64,000 nucleotides of DNA from Myxococcales bacterium (GCA_016793325.1 JAEUKI010000067.1:124001-188000), one strand, 5' to 3'. Shown: positions 50,585 to 60,414, numbered from the stretch's first letter. Made by a program: numbers and translations. Notes: generated by a model from the letters alone, not told the origin.

Positions 50585-52846
50585 GTGCGCTCGTCCACGC
50601 TTGGCCTCGTCCCCTTCTTCGCGCTCTTCGGGTGCGCGTCACCGACGCCCGCGCCGGCGCCGAATGACGCACAAGAAATCAACACAGACTCCGGCGCGCT
50701 GAGCGACGCACAAGAAATCAACACAGACGCCCCGAGCCCCGCAGATGTGCCCTCGGACACCGGGCGCAGATACGAGCCCGAGCCCTTCGTCCCGACCGAC
50801 GCCACGCGCGCGTACTGCGCGGGGCGCGACGCGGCGGCGATCGAAGCGCGCATCACGGGACTGCTCCAAACGCTCACCCCCACGCAGAAGCGCTCGCTCA
50901 TGGCGGGGGCCGCGCTCGGGCGCACCGAGGACGTGTGGCTCGTGCGCGGGGTGCCCGCCCTCGGGATCCCGGGGTTTCGGATGATCGACGGGCCGCGGGG
51001 CGTCGCGGTGCTCCCGCCGCTGCGCGCGACGGCGTTTCCCACAGCGATGCTGCGCGGGGCGAGCTGGGATCCGTCGCTCGAAGAGCGCGTCGGCGCGGCG
51101 ATGGCGAACGAGGCGCTCTCCGCAGGAGCGACGGTGCTGCTCGCGCCAACCATCAACATCTTGCGACACCCCCGCTGGGGTCGCGCGCAAGAGACGTACT
51201 CCGAGGACACAACCCACATGGGTTCGATGGCCGTCGGCTTCGTGCGCGGCGTTCAATCGCGAGGCGTGCTCGCGACGCTCAAGCACTTCGCGGCCAACAG
51301 CATCGAGAACACCCGGCACCGCGTCGATGTGCGCATGGACCCGCGGACGTTGCGCGAGGTGTACCTCCCGCACTTTCGCCGCGCGATTCACGAGGCAAAC
51401 GCGTCGAGCGTGATGTCCGCGTACAACAAGCTCGACGGGCTGTACTGCGACAACAACCGGCAGCTCCTCACCGAGATCCTCCGCGACGAGTGGGGCTTTC
51501 AAGGCTTCGTCGTCTCCGACTGGGTGCTCGGAACCCACGGAGCCACCCCCGCCCTCACCGCCGGCCTCGACCTCGAGATGCCCTCGCCCCTCGAGTTCGC
51601 CATGATCCCCACCGAGATCGCCAACGGAGCGCTGTCCGAGCGAGACCTCGATCGCGCCGTCCGTCGCCTGCTCCGCGCGCAGTTTTGCTTCGGCCTCGAT
51701 GCTCGCACGGTGACGCGCATGCCCGAGCTGCGCGAGACCATGGCGCACCTCGCCCTCGCGCGCGAAGCCGCCCAGCGCTCGATCGTGCTCTTGAAGAACG
51801 CCACGATCGACACGGCGCCCGTGCTTCCGCTCGACGCCTCGCGGCTGCGCACCGTCGTCGTGCTCGGCCGCTCGGCCGCCGTCGCGAACATCGGCGACTA
51901 CGGGAGCAGCGCCGTTCCCCCGAGCAGCGTCGTGACAACGCTGGACGGGCTTCGCGCGCGCGCCGCAGGAGCGTTCGACGTCGTTCACATCGCGTCGAGC
52001 ACGCTCGACGCCGCGTCGCTCGCGGCGGTTCGCGCCGCCAGCGCCGTGGTGATCGTGACGGGGAGCCTGCACTCGGACGAAGGCGAGGCCACGCTCGGCG
52101 CAGGCGATCGCGCGTCGCTCGCGCTCGCCGCGGAAGAGGTCGCCCTCGTTCGCGCAGCTGTCGCAGAAAACCCACGCACGATCGTCGTCCTCGAGTCGGG
52201 CGCCGCGCTCGAGACCGCCTCGTGGGACGCGGGCGTGGCCGCCCTCTTGTGGGCGGGATACCCGGGCTCCCAAGGCGGACACGCGATCGCAGACGTCCTG
52301 TTCGGCGCGGTCGAGCCGTCGGGGCGCCTTCCGTTTTCGATGCCGGTGCGCGAGGCGGATCTGCCCCCGTTCGACAACACGTCCGAGCGCGTGACGTACG
52401 AATTCTTGCAAGGGTACAGGCACCTCCAACAGCAGCGCACGGCGCCGCGCTTCGCGTTCGGCTTCGGCCTTTCGTACTCGTCCGTCCGCTACGAATCGAT
52501 CACGCTCGCGACGCCCGACGCAGCGTCGAGCGCGCCCGAGACCTCGATCGAAGCGACCGTCACGGTGCGCAACACGGGCGCGCGACGAGCGCGCGAGACC
52601 GTGCAGCTCTACGTGAGCGCGACCGCGTCGACCACCGTGCGAGCCCCGCGTGATCTACGAGCGTTTTCACAGGTCGAAATCGCTCCAGGCGCGACCGTCA
52701 CCGTGCCGGTGCGCTTCGCGCTGAGAGACCTCGCCGTGTACGACACGACCGCGCGGCGCATGGTGATCGAGCCGACGACGTACGAGCTCCAAGCGGGCCC
52801 CGACAGCGAACGCGCGACCTTGCGCGCGACGCTCACCGTGCGGTGA
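50585..52846 (+). CDS. Glycoside hydrolase family 3 lipoprotein
   Basis: A 753-residue exported beta-glucosidase-type enzyme. The GTG start leads into FFALFGC, a lipoprotein signal. A linker then contains two identical octapeptides DAQEINTD (24-base direct repeat). The GH3 N-domain includes GFRMIDGPRG and the nucleophile Asp near residue 311 in FVVSDWVLG. The GH3 C-domain has LLKNATIDTA and VVVLGRSA, and a fibronectin-III-like domain ends the protein (VTVRNTGARRARETVQLYVS). GH3 enzymes release terminal glucose or xylose from beta-linked sugars; exact specificity is unknown. The gene is followed by a long inverted-repeat region. Confidence 0.93.
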   Translation: MRSSTLGLVPFFALFGCASPTPAPAPNDAQEINTDSGALSDAQEINTDAPSPADVPSDTGRRYEPEPFVPTDATRAYCAGRDAAAIEARITGLLQTLTPTQKRSLMAGAALGRTEDVWLVRGVPALGIPGFRMIDGPRGVAVLPPLRATAFPTAMLRGASWDPSLEERVGAAMANEALSAGATVLLAPTINILRHPRWGRAQETYSEDTTHMGSMAVGFVRGVQSRGVLATLKHFAANSIENTRHRVDVRMDPRTLREVYLPHFRRAIHEANASSVMSAYNKLDGLYCDNNRQLLTEILRDEWGFQGFVVSDWVLGTHGATPALTAGLDLEMPSPLEFAMIPTEIANGALSERDLDRAVRRLLRAQFCFGLDARTVTRMPELRETMAHLALAREAAQRSIVLLKNATIDTAPVLPLDASRLRTVVVLGRSAAVANIGDYGSSAVPPSSVVTTLDGLRARAAGAFDVVHIASSTLDAASLAAVRAASAVVIVTGSLHSDEGEATLGAGDRASLALAAEEVALVRAAVAENPRTIVVLESGAALETASWDAGVAALLWAGYPGSQGGHAIADVLFGAVEPSGRLPFSMPVREADLPPFDNTSERVTYEFLQGYRHLQQQRTAPRFAFGFGLSYSSVRYESITLATPDAASSAPETSIEATVTVRNTGARRARETVQLYVSATASTTVRAPRDLRAFSQVEIAPGATVTVPVRFALRDLAVYDTTARRMVIEPTTYELQAGPDSERATLRATLTVR

Positions 52847-52889
52847 GCCGCTCGAGACGAGCGCGCAGCGAGCGCATATCGAGCCGAGC

Positions 52890-53610
52890 GGCGGCGAGCG
52901 CATGCAACGAGTGCAGATTGAGCAAAGGGTCGGCGAGCGCATGCAACGAGTGCATTTCGAGCCGAGCGTCGGGCGCATGCAACGAGTGCATGCGCATGGG
53001 CGCCGTGTGCGGCGGGGCGTCACGGGCCGAAGCGTGCCGGACGCCGAAGAGCGATCGAGACGATCGCGAGGGAGACGCGCGTGACGCGATCGCGGGTGGG
53101 ACACGTGTGACGCGGTCCCGAGTGAAACACGATCAACGCGATCCCGAGTGAAACACGATCAACGCGGTCCCCGTTGGCGTAGCCAACGGGCTGGGCCGCC
53201 TCGTCTTCGAGGCTGAGATGTCCGGCGAAGCCGGACGAGCGCGCGAGCGGCGGAGCGATCGACACGACGAGCGAGCGCGCATACGCAACGTCGTTCACGC
53301 CGGCGACACAATCTACGCGGGCGAACACGTTTGCGTCGTCGATATCATCATCAACGCGCGACTCTCCGGTGGCGCTTTGCGCCACATCTCCGCCTCGTCT
53401 TCGAGGCGGCCCAGCCCGTTGGCTATGCCAACCGGGACCGCGTTGATCGTGTTTCCCACGCGATTGCGTGACGCGCGTTTCACCCGTGATTGCGTGACGC
53501 GCGTCTCCCTCGCGATCGCCTCGATCGCTCCTCGGCGTCCGGCACGCTTCGGCCCGTGACGCCTCGCCGCCGCCGCTCGGCTCGATACGCACTCGTTGCA
53601 TGCGCCCGTT
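52890..53610. repeat. Large inverted-repeat region with nested hairpins
   Basis: This fills most of the 775 bases between GH3 and comM. A left arm of about 52968-53228 is the reverse complement of a right arm of about 53385-53610 with few mismatches, around a loop near 53229-53384. The best section is near 53018-53090 against 53485-53562. Inside are GCATGCAACGAGTGCA repeats (three on the left, one as its complement on the right), a tandem 26-bp unit (53116-53141 and 53142-53167), and short hairpins CCGTTGGC-GTA-GCCAACGG (53171-53189) and TCCGGC-GAA-GCCGGA (53221-53235). Predicted ORFs here look like by-products of the palindrome. Confidence 0.85.
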
Positions 53611-53621
53611 GCCGACGCTCT

Positions 53622-55124
53622 TCACTCTCCGCTGAACGAGCGATACCCGATGGCCTCGGCCACGTGGGCCATGCGCACGTTGTCTTCGCACTCGAGGTCC
53701 GCGATCGTGCGCGCGACGCGAAGCACGCGCGTGAGGGCGCGGGCGCTCAGCCCCATGCGTTCGGCCGCGGTGGACAAGAGCGCCTTGGCGTCGGCGCTGA
53801 GCGCGGCGATCTCGCGCAGCGCCTTCGGCTGCAGCCGTCCGTTGGGCTCATTTTGATTTTCTGTGCGACGAAGCTGCCTCTCGCGAGCGTCGATCACGCG
53901 CGCGCGGATGTCCTTCGAAGACGGCCCGTCGGGCGCGTCGTTGTAGACCATCGCGGACGAGCCCGGCAGGTGCACGCACAGGTCGATGCGATCGAGCAGC
54001 GGGCCGGACACCCTCGCGCGGTACTTGCGGATGCGCTCGTCGCTGCACTCGCAGCGGTCCGACGGATCGCCCTGGTAGCCGCACGGGCACGGGTTCATCG
54101 CGGCTACGAGCGTAAATCTCGCGGGAAACGTCGTTCGAACGCGCGATCGCACGATCGTCACGTTGCCCTCTTCGAGCGGCTCGCGCAGCGCCTCGAGCGA
54201 CTCTCGCGAGAACTCGGGAAACTCGTCGAGAAACAGCACGCCCCGGTGCGCGAGCGCGATCTCGCCCGGCCGCGGCGGGTCGCCTCCGCCGACGATCCCC
54301 ACGGTCGACGCCGTGTGATGCGGGTGTCGATACGGGCGACGCTCGATGAGCGAGACGCCCGAAGGGAGCATCCCTGCCACAGAGTAGATCGACGTGACCT
54401 CGACGCTCTCGTCGAAGCTGAGCGGCGGAAGGATCCCCGGCATCGTGCGCGCGAGCAGCGTTTTTCCTCCGCCCGGAGGCCCCATGAGCAGGACGTTGTG
54501 ATCGCCCGCCGCCGAGATTTCGAGCGCCCTCCTCGCGGCGTGCTGTCCGCGGACGTCCGCGAGGTCGAGCAGCTCGGGGTCGATCGTCGTGTCCCTCGCG
54601 CGCTCGGCTGAGGGCAACACGAACGTTCCCTGAAAGAACGCGACGACGTCCGCGAGCGACAGCGCCGCGCGCACGTCGAGCCCCGACACAACCGCAGCTT
54701 CCGCAGCATTTTCAGCGGGAACGATCGCCCCTCGCATCCCCTGCTTCTTCGCGCAGAGCACCTTCGCGAGCACGCCGCGCACGGGCCGAAGCGCGCCCGT
54801 CAGAGACAGCTCGCCCACGAGAAGCCACTCGCGCAGCGGATCTTCGGGGCACTCGCGCGACGCCGCGAGCGTGGCCATCGCGATCGCGAGGTCGAAGCCG
54901 GCGCCGTTTTTTCTCACATCGGCCGGCGCCAGATTCACCGTCACTCGCCGCGTCGGAAGCGGAAACCCGACTTGTTCGAGCGCGCTCCGAACGCGCATCC
55001 GCGACTCTCGGACGGTCGCTTCAGGGAGCCCCACGAGATCGAACGCCGGGAGCCCCCGCGCGATATCGACTTCGACTTGAACGGGAAGTGCTTCGAGTCC
55101 GACGAGCGTGCTCGCGTGCGCCAT
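53622..55124 (-). CDS. comM: ComM/YifB-family Mg-chelatase-like AAA+ ATPase
   Basis: A 500-residue protein of the full ComM length. The N-terminal Lon-like domain (VEVDIARGLPAFDLVGLPEA) is followed by the AAA+ core with Walker A LLMGPPGGGKTLLAR and Walker B GVLFLDEFPEF, then the Cys-rich CPCGYQGDPSDRCEC and the C-terminal lid (RLQPKALREIAAL). ComM is a branch-migration helicase that helps integrate foreign single-stranded DNA during natural transformation in known species. The ATG at 55124 (MAHAST) is chosen; two upstream in-frame starts would add a few residues. It stands alone and is divergent from the FG-GAP kinase gene. Confidence 0.95.
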   Translation of the reverse strand: MAHASTLVGLEALPVQVEVDIARGLPAFDLVGLPEATVRESRMRVRSALEQVGFPLPTRRVTVNLAPADVRKNGAGFDLAIAMATLAASRECPEDPLREWLLVGELSLTGALRPVRGVLAKVLCAKKQGMRGAIVPAENAAEAAVVSGLDVRAALSLADVVAFFQGTFVLPSAERARDTTIDPELLDLADVRGQHAARRALEISAAGDHNVLLMGPPGGGKTLLARTMPGILPPLSFDESVEVTSIYSVAGMLPSGVSLIERRPYRHPHHTASTVGIVGGGDPPRPGEIALAHRGVLFLDEFPEFSRESLEALREPLEEGNVTIVRSRVRTTFPARFTLVAAMNPCPCGYQGDPSDRCECSDERIRKYRARVSGPLLDRIDLCVHLPGSSAMVYNDAPDGPSSKDIRARVIDARERQLRRTENQNEPNGRLQPKALREIAALSADAKALLSTAAERMGLSARALTRVLRVARTIADLECEDNVRMAHVAEAIGYRSFSGE

Positions 55125-55227
55125 GGCCAACATGGCAGCGCTTCACTGCGCGACGCGTGCCGTCGGCGGATCCTCGCGATTCGCTGCGATTCGACGAGAC
55201 TCGTGAGCTCCCCCCTGGCGGCCGCCA

Positions 55228-55282
55228 TGGCGGTTTATCCAAACCGCCACCCTTCCGCCAGGGGTCGACCGCCAGGGGTCGA
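55228..55282. repeat. Hairpin and tandem 14-bp repeat between comM and the kinase
   Basis: TGGCGGTTT-ATCC-AAACCGCCA (55228-55249) is a hairpin with no U-tract. It is followed by two adjacent copies of a 14-bp unit starting CCGCCAGGGGTCGA (55255-55268 and 55269-55282). Both lie in the 369-base divergent gap 55125-55493; nothing else recognisable is there. Confidence 0.6.
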
Positions 55283-55493
55283 CTGCGAAGGGGGCTTCGG
55301 GTCTCCTTCGCAAAGTCGGGCGCGCCGCTTGTTGAATGGTGGCTCCCGGTCGGAGGGTTCGGGTACAGTGCCACACATCGAATCCGAGGGTTATCTGGAG
55401 CTGTTGGAGCGGCGTCGATGAGCCGCTCACGTTTGCCGCGCCGCGCACAGACGTAGCGCGCCGAACGCAACGCCCGCCCGATGCGAGCAGCGA

Positions 55494-58244
55494 ATGCCGA
55501 TCCTTACCGCACGAGAACGAATCAACACCGAGATCGGCGGGCGCTATCGCGCCAAGCGCATCATCGGTGAAGGTGCGTTCGGCGCGGTGTTCGCGGCGGA
55601 GCACACGCTGACGGCCCGCGAGGTCGCGCTCAAGATCTTGCACCCGCACCTCGTGCAGACCGAGCAGATCGCGCAGCGATTCTTGCTCGAAGCGCAGACG
55701 ATGGCGAAGATCCGCCACCCGGGGATCTGCCAGATCCTCGACGCGGGGCGCGAGCAAGACGGGACCATCTTCCTCGCGCTCGAGCTGCTCGAAGGCGAGA
55801 CCCTCGAAGAGTGCCTCGAGCGCAAGGGCAAGCTCCCGCGCCCCGAGGCGCTTCGCATCGCCGTCGAAGTGCTCGACGCGCTCGCCGCGGCGCACGCGAG
55901 AGAGATCGTTCACCGCGACATCAAGCCGGCGAACATCTATCTCAACCGCGAATCCGACGGCAATTCGCACGCGAAGCTCCTCGACTTCGGCATCGCGCAC
56001 GTCGCGCCGAAGGGCGGCAACAAGCTCACGGACGCGGGCGTCGTGCTCGGCACCCCCGAGTACATGCCGCCCGAGCAAGCGCGCGGAAAGCACATCGGCC
56101 CCGTCAGCGACGTGTGGGCCGCGGGCATCGTCCTCTACGAGATGCTCTCGGGCATGGTCCCGTGGAGCGGCGAGAGCGCGGCGGGCGTCTTGATCGCCGT
56201 GGCCAACACGCCGTTGACGGACATCCGCGAGCTCGTCCCCGAGACGCCGGACGCGATCGCGGACGTGATCACCAAGGCCCTCGAAAAAGAAGCCTCGCGT
56301 CGGTTCAGCTCCGCCGAACAGATGCGCGACGCGATCATCGAGGCCGCGGACGCCGAGGGAATCTCCCTCTCGCTCGCAGGCGTTCGCCAGAGCATCGTCG
56401 GCGGCTCTGGCGAGTGGAAGGCCGTTCGCGTCGCAGGTGCGCCTGTCGGCCCCGCGACCCCCGCAGCGCCGCCAGCGCCCGCTGCGCAAGTGCCCGCTGC
56501 GCGACGCCCCGGAGGAAACATCGAGTTCGATCTGCCCGAAGGGACCGACACGCCTTCGCTCATGATCTCGCTCGATTCGCTGGCCGCGCCGCCCAGCGAC
56601 GCCGCGGTCGACCTGCCCGTTCCGCCGCCCCCGACGCCCGCCGAAGGACAAGACGCGCTGCGGCCGCGCGTCGGCGCCGAGCCGCAGCGGCCCGCGTCCA
56701 TTCGACCGCCGCCAGCGCCGCAAGAGCCTCGCACGACCAAGAGCGTCGGCGCGATGTCCGCGACCTCTCCCGACGCCACCGCGCCGCGCACCCAATCGAG
56801 CGGAAAGCTCTCGATCTCGCCGCCCCCGGCGAACACCGGCGGCGTTGCGCGCGCCGAGAGCGCGCCGGTGGCGAATACAGGCCCCACTTTTCAAACGATC
56901 CAGCCGACGCGCAGCAGCATGCCGCTCGTGATCGCGGCGCTCGTGGGGATCTCCGCGCTCGGCATCGCGGCGTATTTCGTGGTCAGTCACCCGGCCAACG
57001 GCGGCGGACGTCGCAACTTGCAGGCGCAGGACGCCGAGAGCGCGCACGACGGCGGCGCAGAAGAAGAAGACGCGCCGAGCGCCGCGAGCCACGTGAGGCT
57101 GCGGTCCGTGGGCGCGGTGCCCATTCCGTTCGCGCTTCGCGGCGAGGACGGCCGCGTGTTCGTTCGGCACCTCACGATGGGACCGCCGCGCGCGACACGC
57201 ATGGTCGGGACGTGCGCCGCGGGCAACGTCCGGCTGTTCAACACGCAAAACGGCCTCCCTGTCACCGAGACGGCCGCGCCCATCGCGTGCGACGGCTTCG
57301 ACCTCGCGCTCGTCGGCGACCTCGACAACGACGGCACCGACGACGTGGCCGCGATCAACGCGCAAAAGTCCGCGGTGGTCGTCTACTCGACGCAGTCGTC
57401 GCCCGCGCGCGCGCTGCAGACCGTCGCGCTCCCGGGCGCGATGGGGCTCGCGGGCGGAGTCATCGACGCCCAAGGGCGCACGCTCGTCGTCGCGGTCACC
57501 GAGGCGCGCGTGACCGAGCCGAGCGAGCTCGTGGCCATCGATGTTCGATCGGGCGCGATCGCGTGGCGCCGTCGCGGACGCAACGACCTCGGTCGCATCG
57601 GTCACCCGACAGACCTCGGCCTCGCGATCGGCCCCGACGCGGACGGCGATGGCGTTCAAGACGTGGTCGCAGGCGCGAGCCCGCTCACGAGCACGATGCC
57701 CGACCGCATGCCCGAGCTCCCGCGCTGCGTCGAGCTCTTGTCGGGCGCGACGGGGCAGCCGCTTTGGCCGCAGCCCTACTGCCAGCGACGCGGCGGCGTG
57801 CAGAGCGTCTCGCTCGGGCCCGACGTCGACGGAGACCGCCGCGCAGACGTCGCGGTCGCCACGGACGTCACCCGCGGATCGGACCCTCGCGTGATGATCG
57901 TCTCGGGCGCCAACGGCTCGCTCGTCCGCCGAATCGGAACGCCCGAAGGCCCCGCCGCGCAGGGCTTCGGCTGGCCCGTGAGCCTCGGCCCGGACATCAA
58001 CGGCGACGCGATCCCCGACCTCGCCGTCGGAAGCGTGTCATCGTCGTCGACCTACGTGTCGCTCGTCTCGGCCCGAGACGGAACGGTCCTCGCGTCGCAA
58101 GCCCTCGATGGGGCCGCCGGCTTTCCAAACCTTCGTTTGCTCGTCGAGGCCGGCGCGTGGCGCGGCGTCGAAGGGGCCGCGCTCGTGGTCGCCTCCCCCG
58201 CGGACGGACTCAAAGTGTTCGCGCTCTCGCCTGAACCGCGTTGA
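55494..58244 (+). CDS. Ser/Thr protein kinase with FG-GAP-like extracytoplasmic domain
   Basis: A 916-residue membrane kinase. The N-terminal kinase is complete: glycine loop GEGAFG (25-30), Lys47, HRDIKPAN (Asp142, Lys144, Asn147), DFG (164-166) and GTPEYMPPEQ. A linker of about 190 residues rich in Pro, Ala and Ser follows. One membrane segment near residue 475 (LVIAALVGISALGIAAYFVV) leads outside to a region with four calcium-loop-like FG-GAP/VCBS motifs: DLDNDGTDD, DADGDGVQD, DVDGDRRAD and DINGDAIPD. Such repeats form integrin-type propellers that bind Ca and ligands. This is consistent with a kinase that reads an external ligand. Confidence 0.92.
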   Translation: MPILTARERINTEIGGRYRAKRIIGEGAFGAVFAAEHTLTAREVALKILHPHLVQTEQIAQRFLLEAQTMAKIRHPGICQILDAGREQDGTIFLALELLEGETLEECLERKGKLPRPEALRIAVEVLDALAAAHAREIVHRDIKPANIYLNRESDGNSHAKLLDFGIAHVAPKGGNKLTDAGVVLGTPEYMPPEQARGKHIGPVSDVWAAGIVLYEMLSGMVPWSGESAAGVLIAVANTPLTDIRELVPETPDAIADVITKALEKEASRRFSSAEQMRDAIIEAADAEGISLSLAGVRQSIVGGSGEWKAVRVAGAPVGPATPAAPPAPAAQVPAARRPGGNIEFDLPEGTDTPSLMISLDSLAAPPSDAAVDLPVPPPPTPAEGQDALRPRVGAEPQRPASIRPPPAPQEPRTTKSVGAMSATSPDATAPRTQSSGKLSISPPPANTGGVARAESAPVANTGPTFQTIQPTRSSMPLVIAALVGISALGIAAYFVVSHPANGGGRRNLQAQDAESAHDGGAEEEDAPSAASHVRLRSVGAVPIPFALRGEDGRVFVRHLTMGPPRATRMVGTCAAGNVRLFNTQNGLPVTETAAPIACDGFDLALVGDLDNDGTDDVAAINAQKSAVVVYSTQSSPARALQTVALPGAMGLAGGVIDAQGRTLVVAVTEARVTEPSELVAIDVRSGAIAWRRRGRNDLGRIGHPTDLGLAIGPDADGDGVQDVVAGASPLTSTMPDRMPELPRCVELLSGATGQPLWPQPYCQRRGGVQSVSLGPDVDGDRRADVAVATDVTRGSDPRVMIVSGANGSLVRRIGTPEGPAAQGFGWPVSLGPDINGDAIPDLAVGSVSSSSTYVSLVSARDGTVLASQALDGAAGFPNLRLLVEAGAWRGVEGAALVVASPADGLKVFALSPEPR

Positions 58245-58315
58245 CGAGACGCTGAAGGCCCGTTGAAAGTACACCGTCGCCGCTCCGAAACGGCGCATCT
58301 GTCGGAGGTTCGTGC

Positions 58316-59320
58316 ATGAAGGTCACCGTGCTTGGCGCCGGAAGCTGGGGCACAGCGCTCGCGAAGGTCCTCGGCGACAAGGGACACGCCGTGCACCTGT
58401 GGGGACGACGCGAAGACGCGATGCGCGCCATTCGCGAAGGCCGCACGAACGAGCCATTTCTCCCAGGGATCACGCTGCCTCCGACGCTTGACGCGACGCA
58501 CCTGCTCGACGAAGCGCTCGACGGCGCCGACATGATCTTGGTGGCCGTCCCGACGCACGGCCTGCGCGAGGTGCTGCCCAAGGTCGGAGAGCTCGTTCGA
58601 TCGCCAGTCCCTGTGATTTCAGCGACCAAAGGGATCGAGCAAGAGTCGCTCAAGCTCGTCAATCACATCATTCAAGACGAGCTCCCGTGGTCGAAGAACT
58701 CGTTCATCGCGCTGTCGGGCCCCTCGTTCGCGATGGAGGTCGCCAAGGGTCAGCCCACGGTCGTCGTCGCCGCCGCGGCGGACGCAGGGCTCGCGCGCGA
58801 AGTGCAGCGCGCGTTCTTCTCGGACGGGTCGTTTCGCGTGTACCTCTCGACCGACGTCCTCGGCGTCGAGATGGGCGGCGCCCTGAAGAACGTCATCGCC
58901 ATCGCCGCCGGCGCGAGTGACGGAATGGGCTTCGGCTCCAACGCGCGCGCCGCGCTCATCACCCGCGGGCTCGCCGAGATCGCGCGCTTGGCGGTGCGCA
59001 TGGGCGCCGAGCCGATGACCCTCGCGGGCCTCGCGGGCATGGGCGATCTCGTGCTCACGTGCTCGGGCGCGCTCTCGCGCAATCGACACGTGGGCGTCGA
59101 GCTCGGCAAGGGCAAGAAGCTCTCGCAAATCCTAGGCGAAATGCGGCAAGTCGCCGAAGGCGTCCGCACGACCAAGAGCGCGTGGGACCTCGCGCAGCGC
59201 GAGGGCGTCCCCATGCCGATCGTCGAGCAAGTGTTTCGCGTGCTCTACGAAGACAAGGACCCCAAGGCGGCCGTGTGGGACTTGATGGTGCGCGAGGCGT
59301 CGCTCGAGTTTCAATTTTGA
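58316..59320 (+). CDS. gpsA: Glycerol-3-phosphate dehydrogenase [NAD(P)+]
   Basis: A 334-residue GpsA, normal length. The N-terminal Rossmann motif GAGSWGTALAKVL, the ATKGIE segment, the GPSFAMEVA segment, the catalytic-Lys motif MGGALKNVIAIAAG and the ARAALITRG region are all intact. It reduces dihydroxyacetone phosphate to sn-glycerol-3-phosphate for phospholipid synthesis in the cytoplasm. The start is supported by GGAGG about 7 bases upstream. It is a housekeeping gene and lies 71 bases after the kinase gene, probably independent of it. Confidence 0.97.
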   Translation: MKVTVLGAGSWGTALAKVLGDKGHAVHLWGRREDAMRAIREGRTNEPFLPGITLPPTLDATHLLDEALDGADMILVAVPTHGLREVLPKVGELVRSPVPVISATKGIEQESLKLVNHIIQDELPWSKNSFIALSGPSFAMEVAKGQPTVVVAAAADAGLAREVQRAFFSDGSFRVYLSTDVLGVEMGGALKNVIAIAAGASDGMGFGSNARAALITRGLAEIARLAVRMGAEPMTLAGLAGMGDLVLTCSGALSRNRHVGVELGKGKKLSQILGEMRQVAEGVRTTKSAWDLAQREGVPMPIVEQVFRVLYEDKDPKAAVWDLMVREASLEFQF

Positions 59321-59328
59321 CTGGCGAA

Positions 59329-60276
59329 TCACTGCGCCATTGAAATCGTGTGCGTCGCGCCTCCGATCGAGCCGACGCGCAGCGACGCCCCGTCGATCGC
59401 CACGTTGAACGAGAAGCTCGTCGAGGCCCCGAGCACCGCGTCGCCCGCGAACACGTCGTTGACGCGCAGGTCGCGGATCGCGCTTCCGTGGGCGATGCGC
59501 AAGAAGACGCTGTTGCTGCGCTGCGCGTCGAGCATCACGGTGTCGCCCGCAGGAGCGACCACGAGCGTCGCGCCGTCGTCGCTGAGCCAGCGAGAGCGGC
59601 GGTTGGCGTTGACTGAAAAGCGCGCGACCACGCGCCCCACGCAGCACGCGCCGAGGTAGCTGCGAGACGCCGCCTCGCTGTCGCCGACGACGCACGTCGC
59701 GCCGTCCGCAGACCACGTCCAGTCCGCCTGCTGAAAGCACGCCTTGTTGGGAACGTCCGGCAGCGGCATCGGCACCGGTCCTCCGATCTGCCCGTTGAAC
59801 GTCCCCGCCACCGCGGCGCACGCCTGGGCGTCCGCAGGCGTCTTCGGCGTCGCTTGAACGTCGAGGTTCGAGCCTCCGCCGCCGATCACCATCAGCCTCG
59901 CGACGCGAAGCGTCCCTGTGCACCGCGCAGACTGCCACTCGCACCGCGTGAGCGCCGCGCCCCGCTCTGCAGAGCCCGGCTCGGTCGCGCATCGAACTTG
60001 ATCGAGCCGCTCGAACCCGCTGCCGTTCGCGCGCTGAACGATGATCATCGCTGGTTGCTCGGTGATCCGCGCCACCGCCTCGCGCGACGGGTAGAGCCCT
60101 TGGATGCTGGCTGCGGCGCGCGCGAGCGACGCGTCCTCGCTCGGCGTCGAGACGTCCGCCGCCGACACCACGTCCGCCGCGACCGTCGATCGCGGAGGAT
60201 CGTTGACCGTCGGCGTCTCGCGGGAGCAGCGCCCCGCGACGATCGCGCACAACACCGTTGTCACCAGTACTTTCAA
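59329..60276 (-). CDS. Putative lipoprotein (315 aa), unknown function
   Basis: The chosen TTG at 60276 begins a signal (VLVTTVLCAIVAGRC) and is preceded by AGAAGGAATC, a good Shine-Dalgarno. The mature part has scattered Cys pairs (RCEWQSARCTG, ACFQQADWTW, LGACCVGRVV) and beta-rich C-terminal strands (TVMLDAQRSNSVFLRI, SFNVAIDGASLRVG). I do not recognise the family. An open frame upstream could give a longer form starting MSRNWD, but that region contains a palindrome and is not protein-like. It converges on gpsA with 8 bases between the stops. Confidence 0.68.
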   Translation of the reverse strand: MKVLVTTVLCAIVAGRCSRETPTVNDPPRSTVAADVVSAADVSTPSEDASLARAAASIQGLYPSREAVARITEQPAMIIVQRANGSGFERLDQVRCATEPGSAERGAALTRCEWQSARCTGTLRVARLMVIGGGGSNLDVQATPKTPADAQACAAVAGTFNGQIGGPVPMPLPDVPNKACFQQADWTWSADGATCVVGDSEAASRSYLGACCVGRVVARFSVNANRRSRWLSDDGATLVVAPAGDTVMLDAQRSNSVFLRIAHGSAIRDLRVNDVFAGDAVLGASTSFSFNVAIDGASLRVGSIGGATHTISMAQ

Positions 60277-60398
60277 CGTCGATTCCTTCTCTCTGCGACC
60301 GTCAGCGCGCCCGTTGATACCAACGAGCCGCACGAAGTTTGGGTCCGAGATCGTATCGCACGGCGCCCTCGCGGCGCGGGATCGAGCGCCGAACACGA

Positions 60399-60414
60399 GT
60401 ACACCCGGGTGTAC
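60399..60414. promoter_or_regulatory. 16-bp perfect palindrome, possible operator
   Basis: GTACACCCGGGTGTAC is a perfect palindrome 123 bases upstream of the TTG of the lipoprotein at 60276. A second short inverted repeat GTCCC-N6-GGGAC (60421-60436) follows at once. The pair suits a dimeric regulator. Confidence 0.4.

Noticed and set aside
52843..53691. Several open frames on both strands between GH3 and comM
   Set aside because: They lie inside a long inverted repeat, mirror each other and show no domain, signal or sensible amino acid composition.
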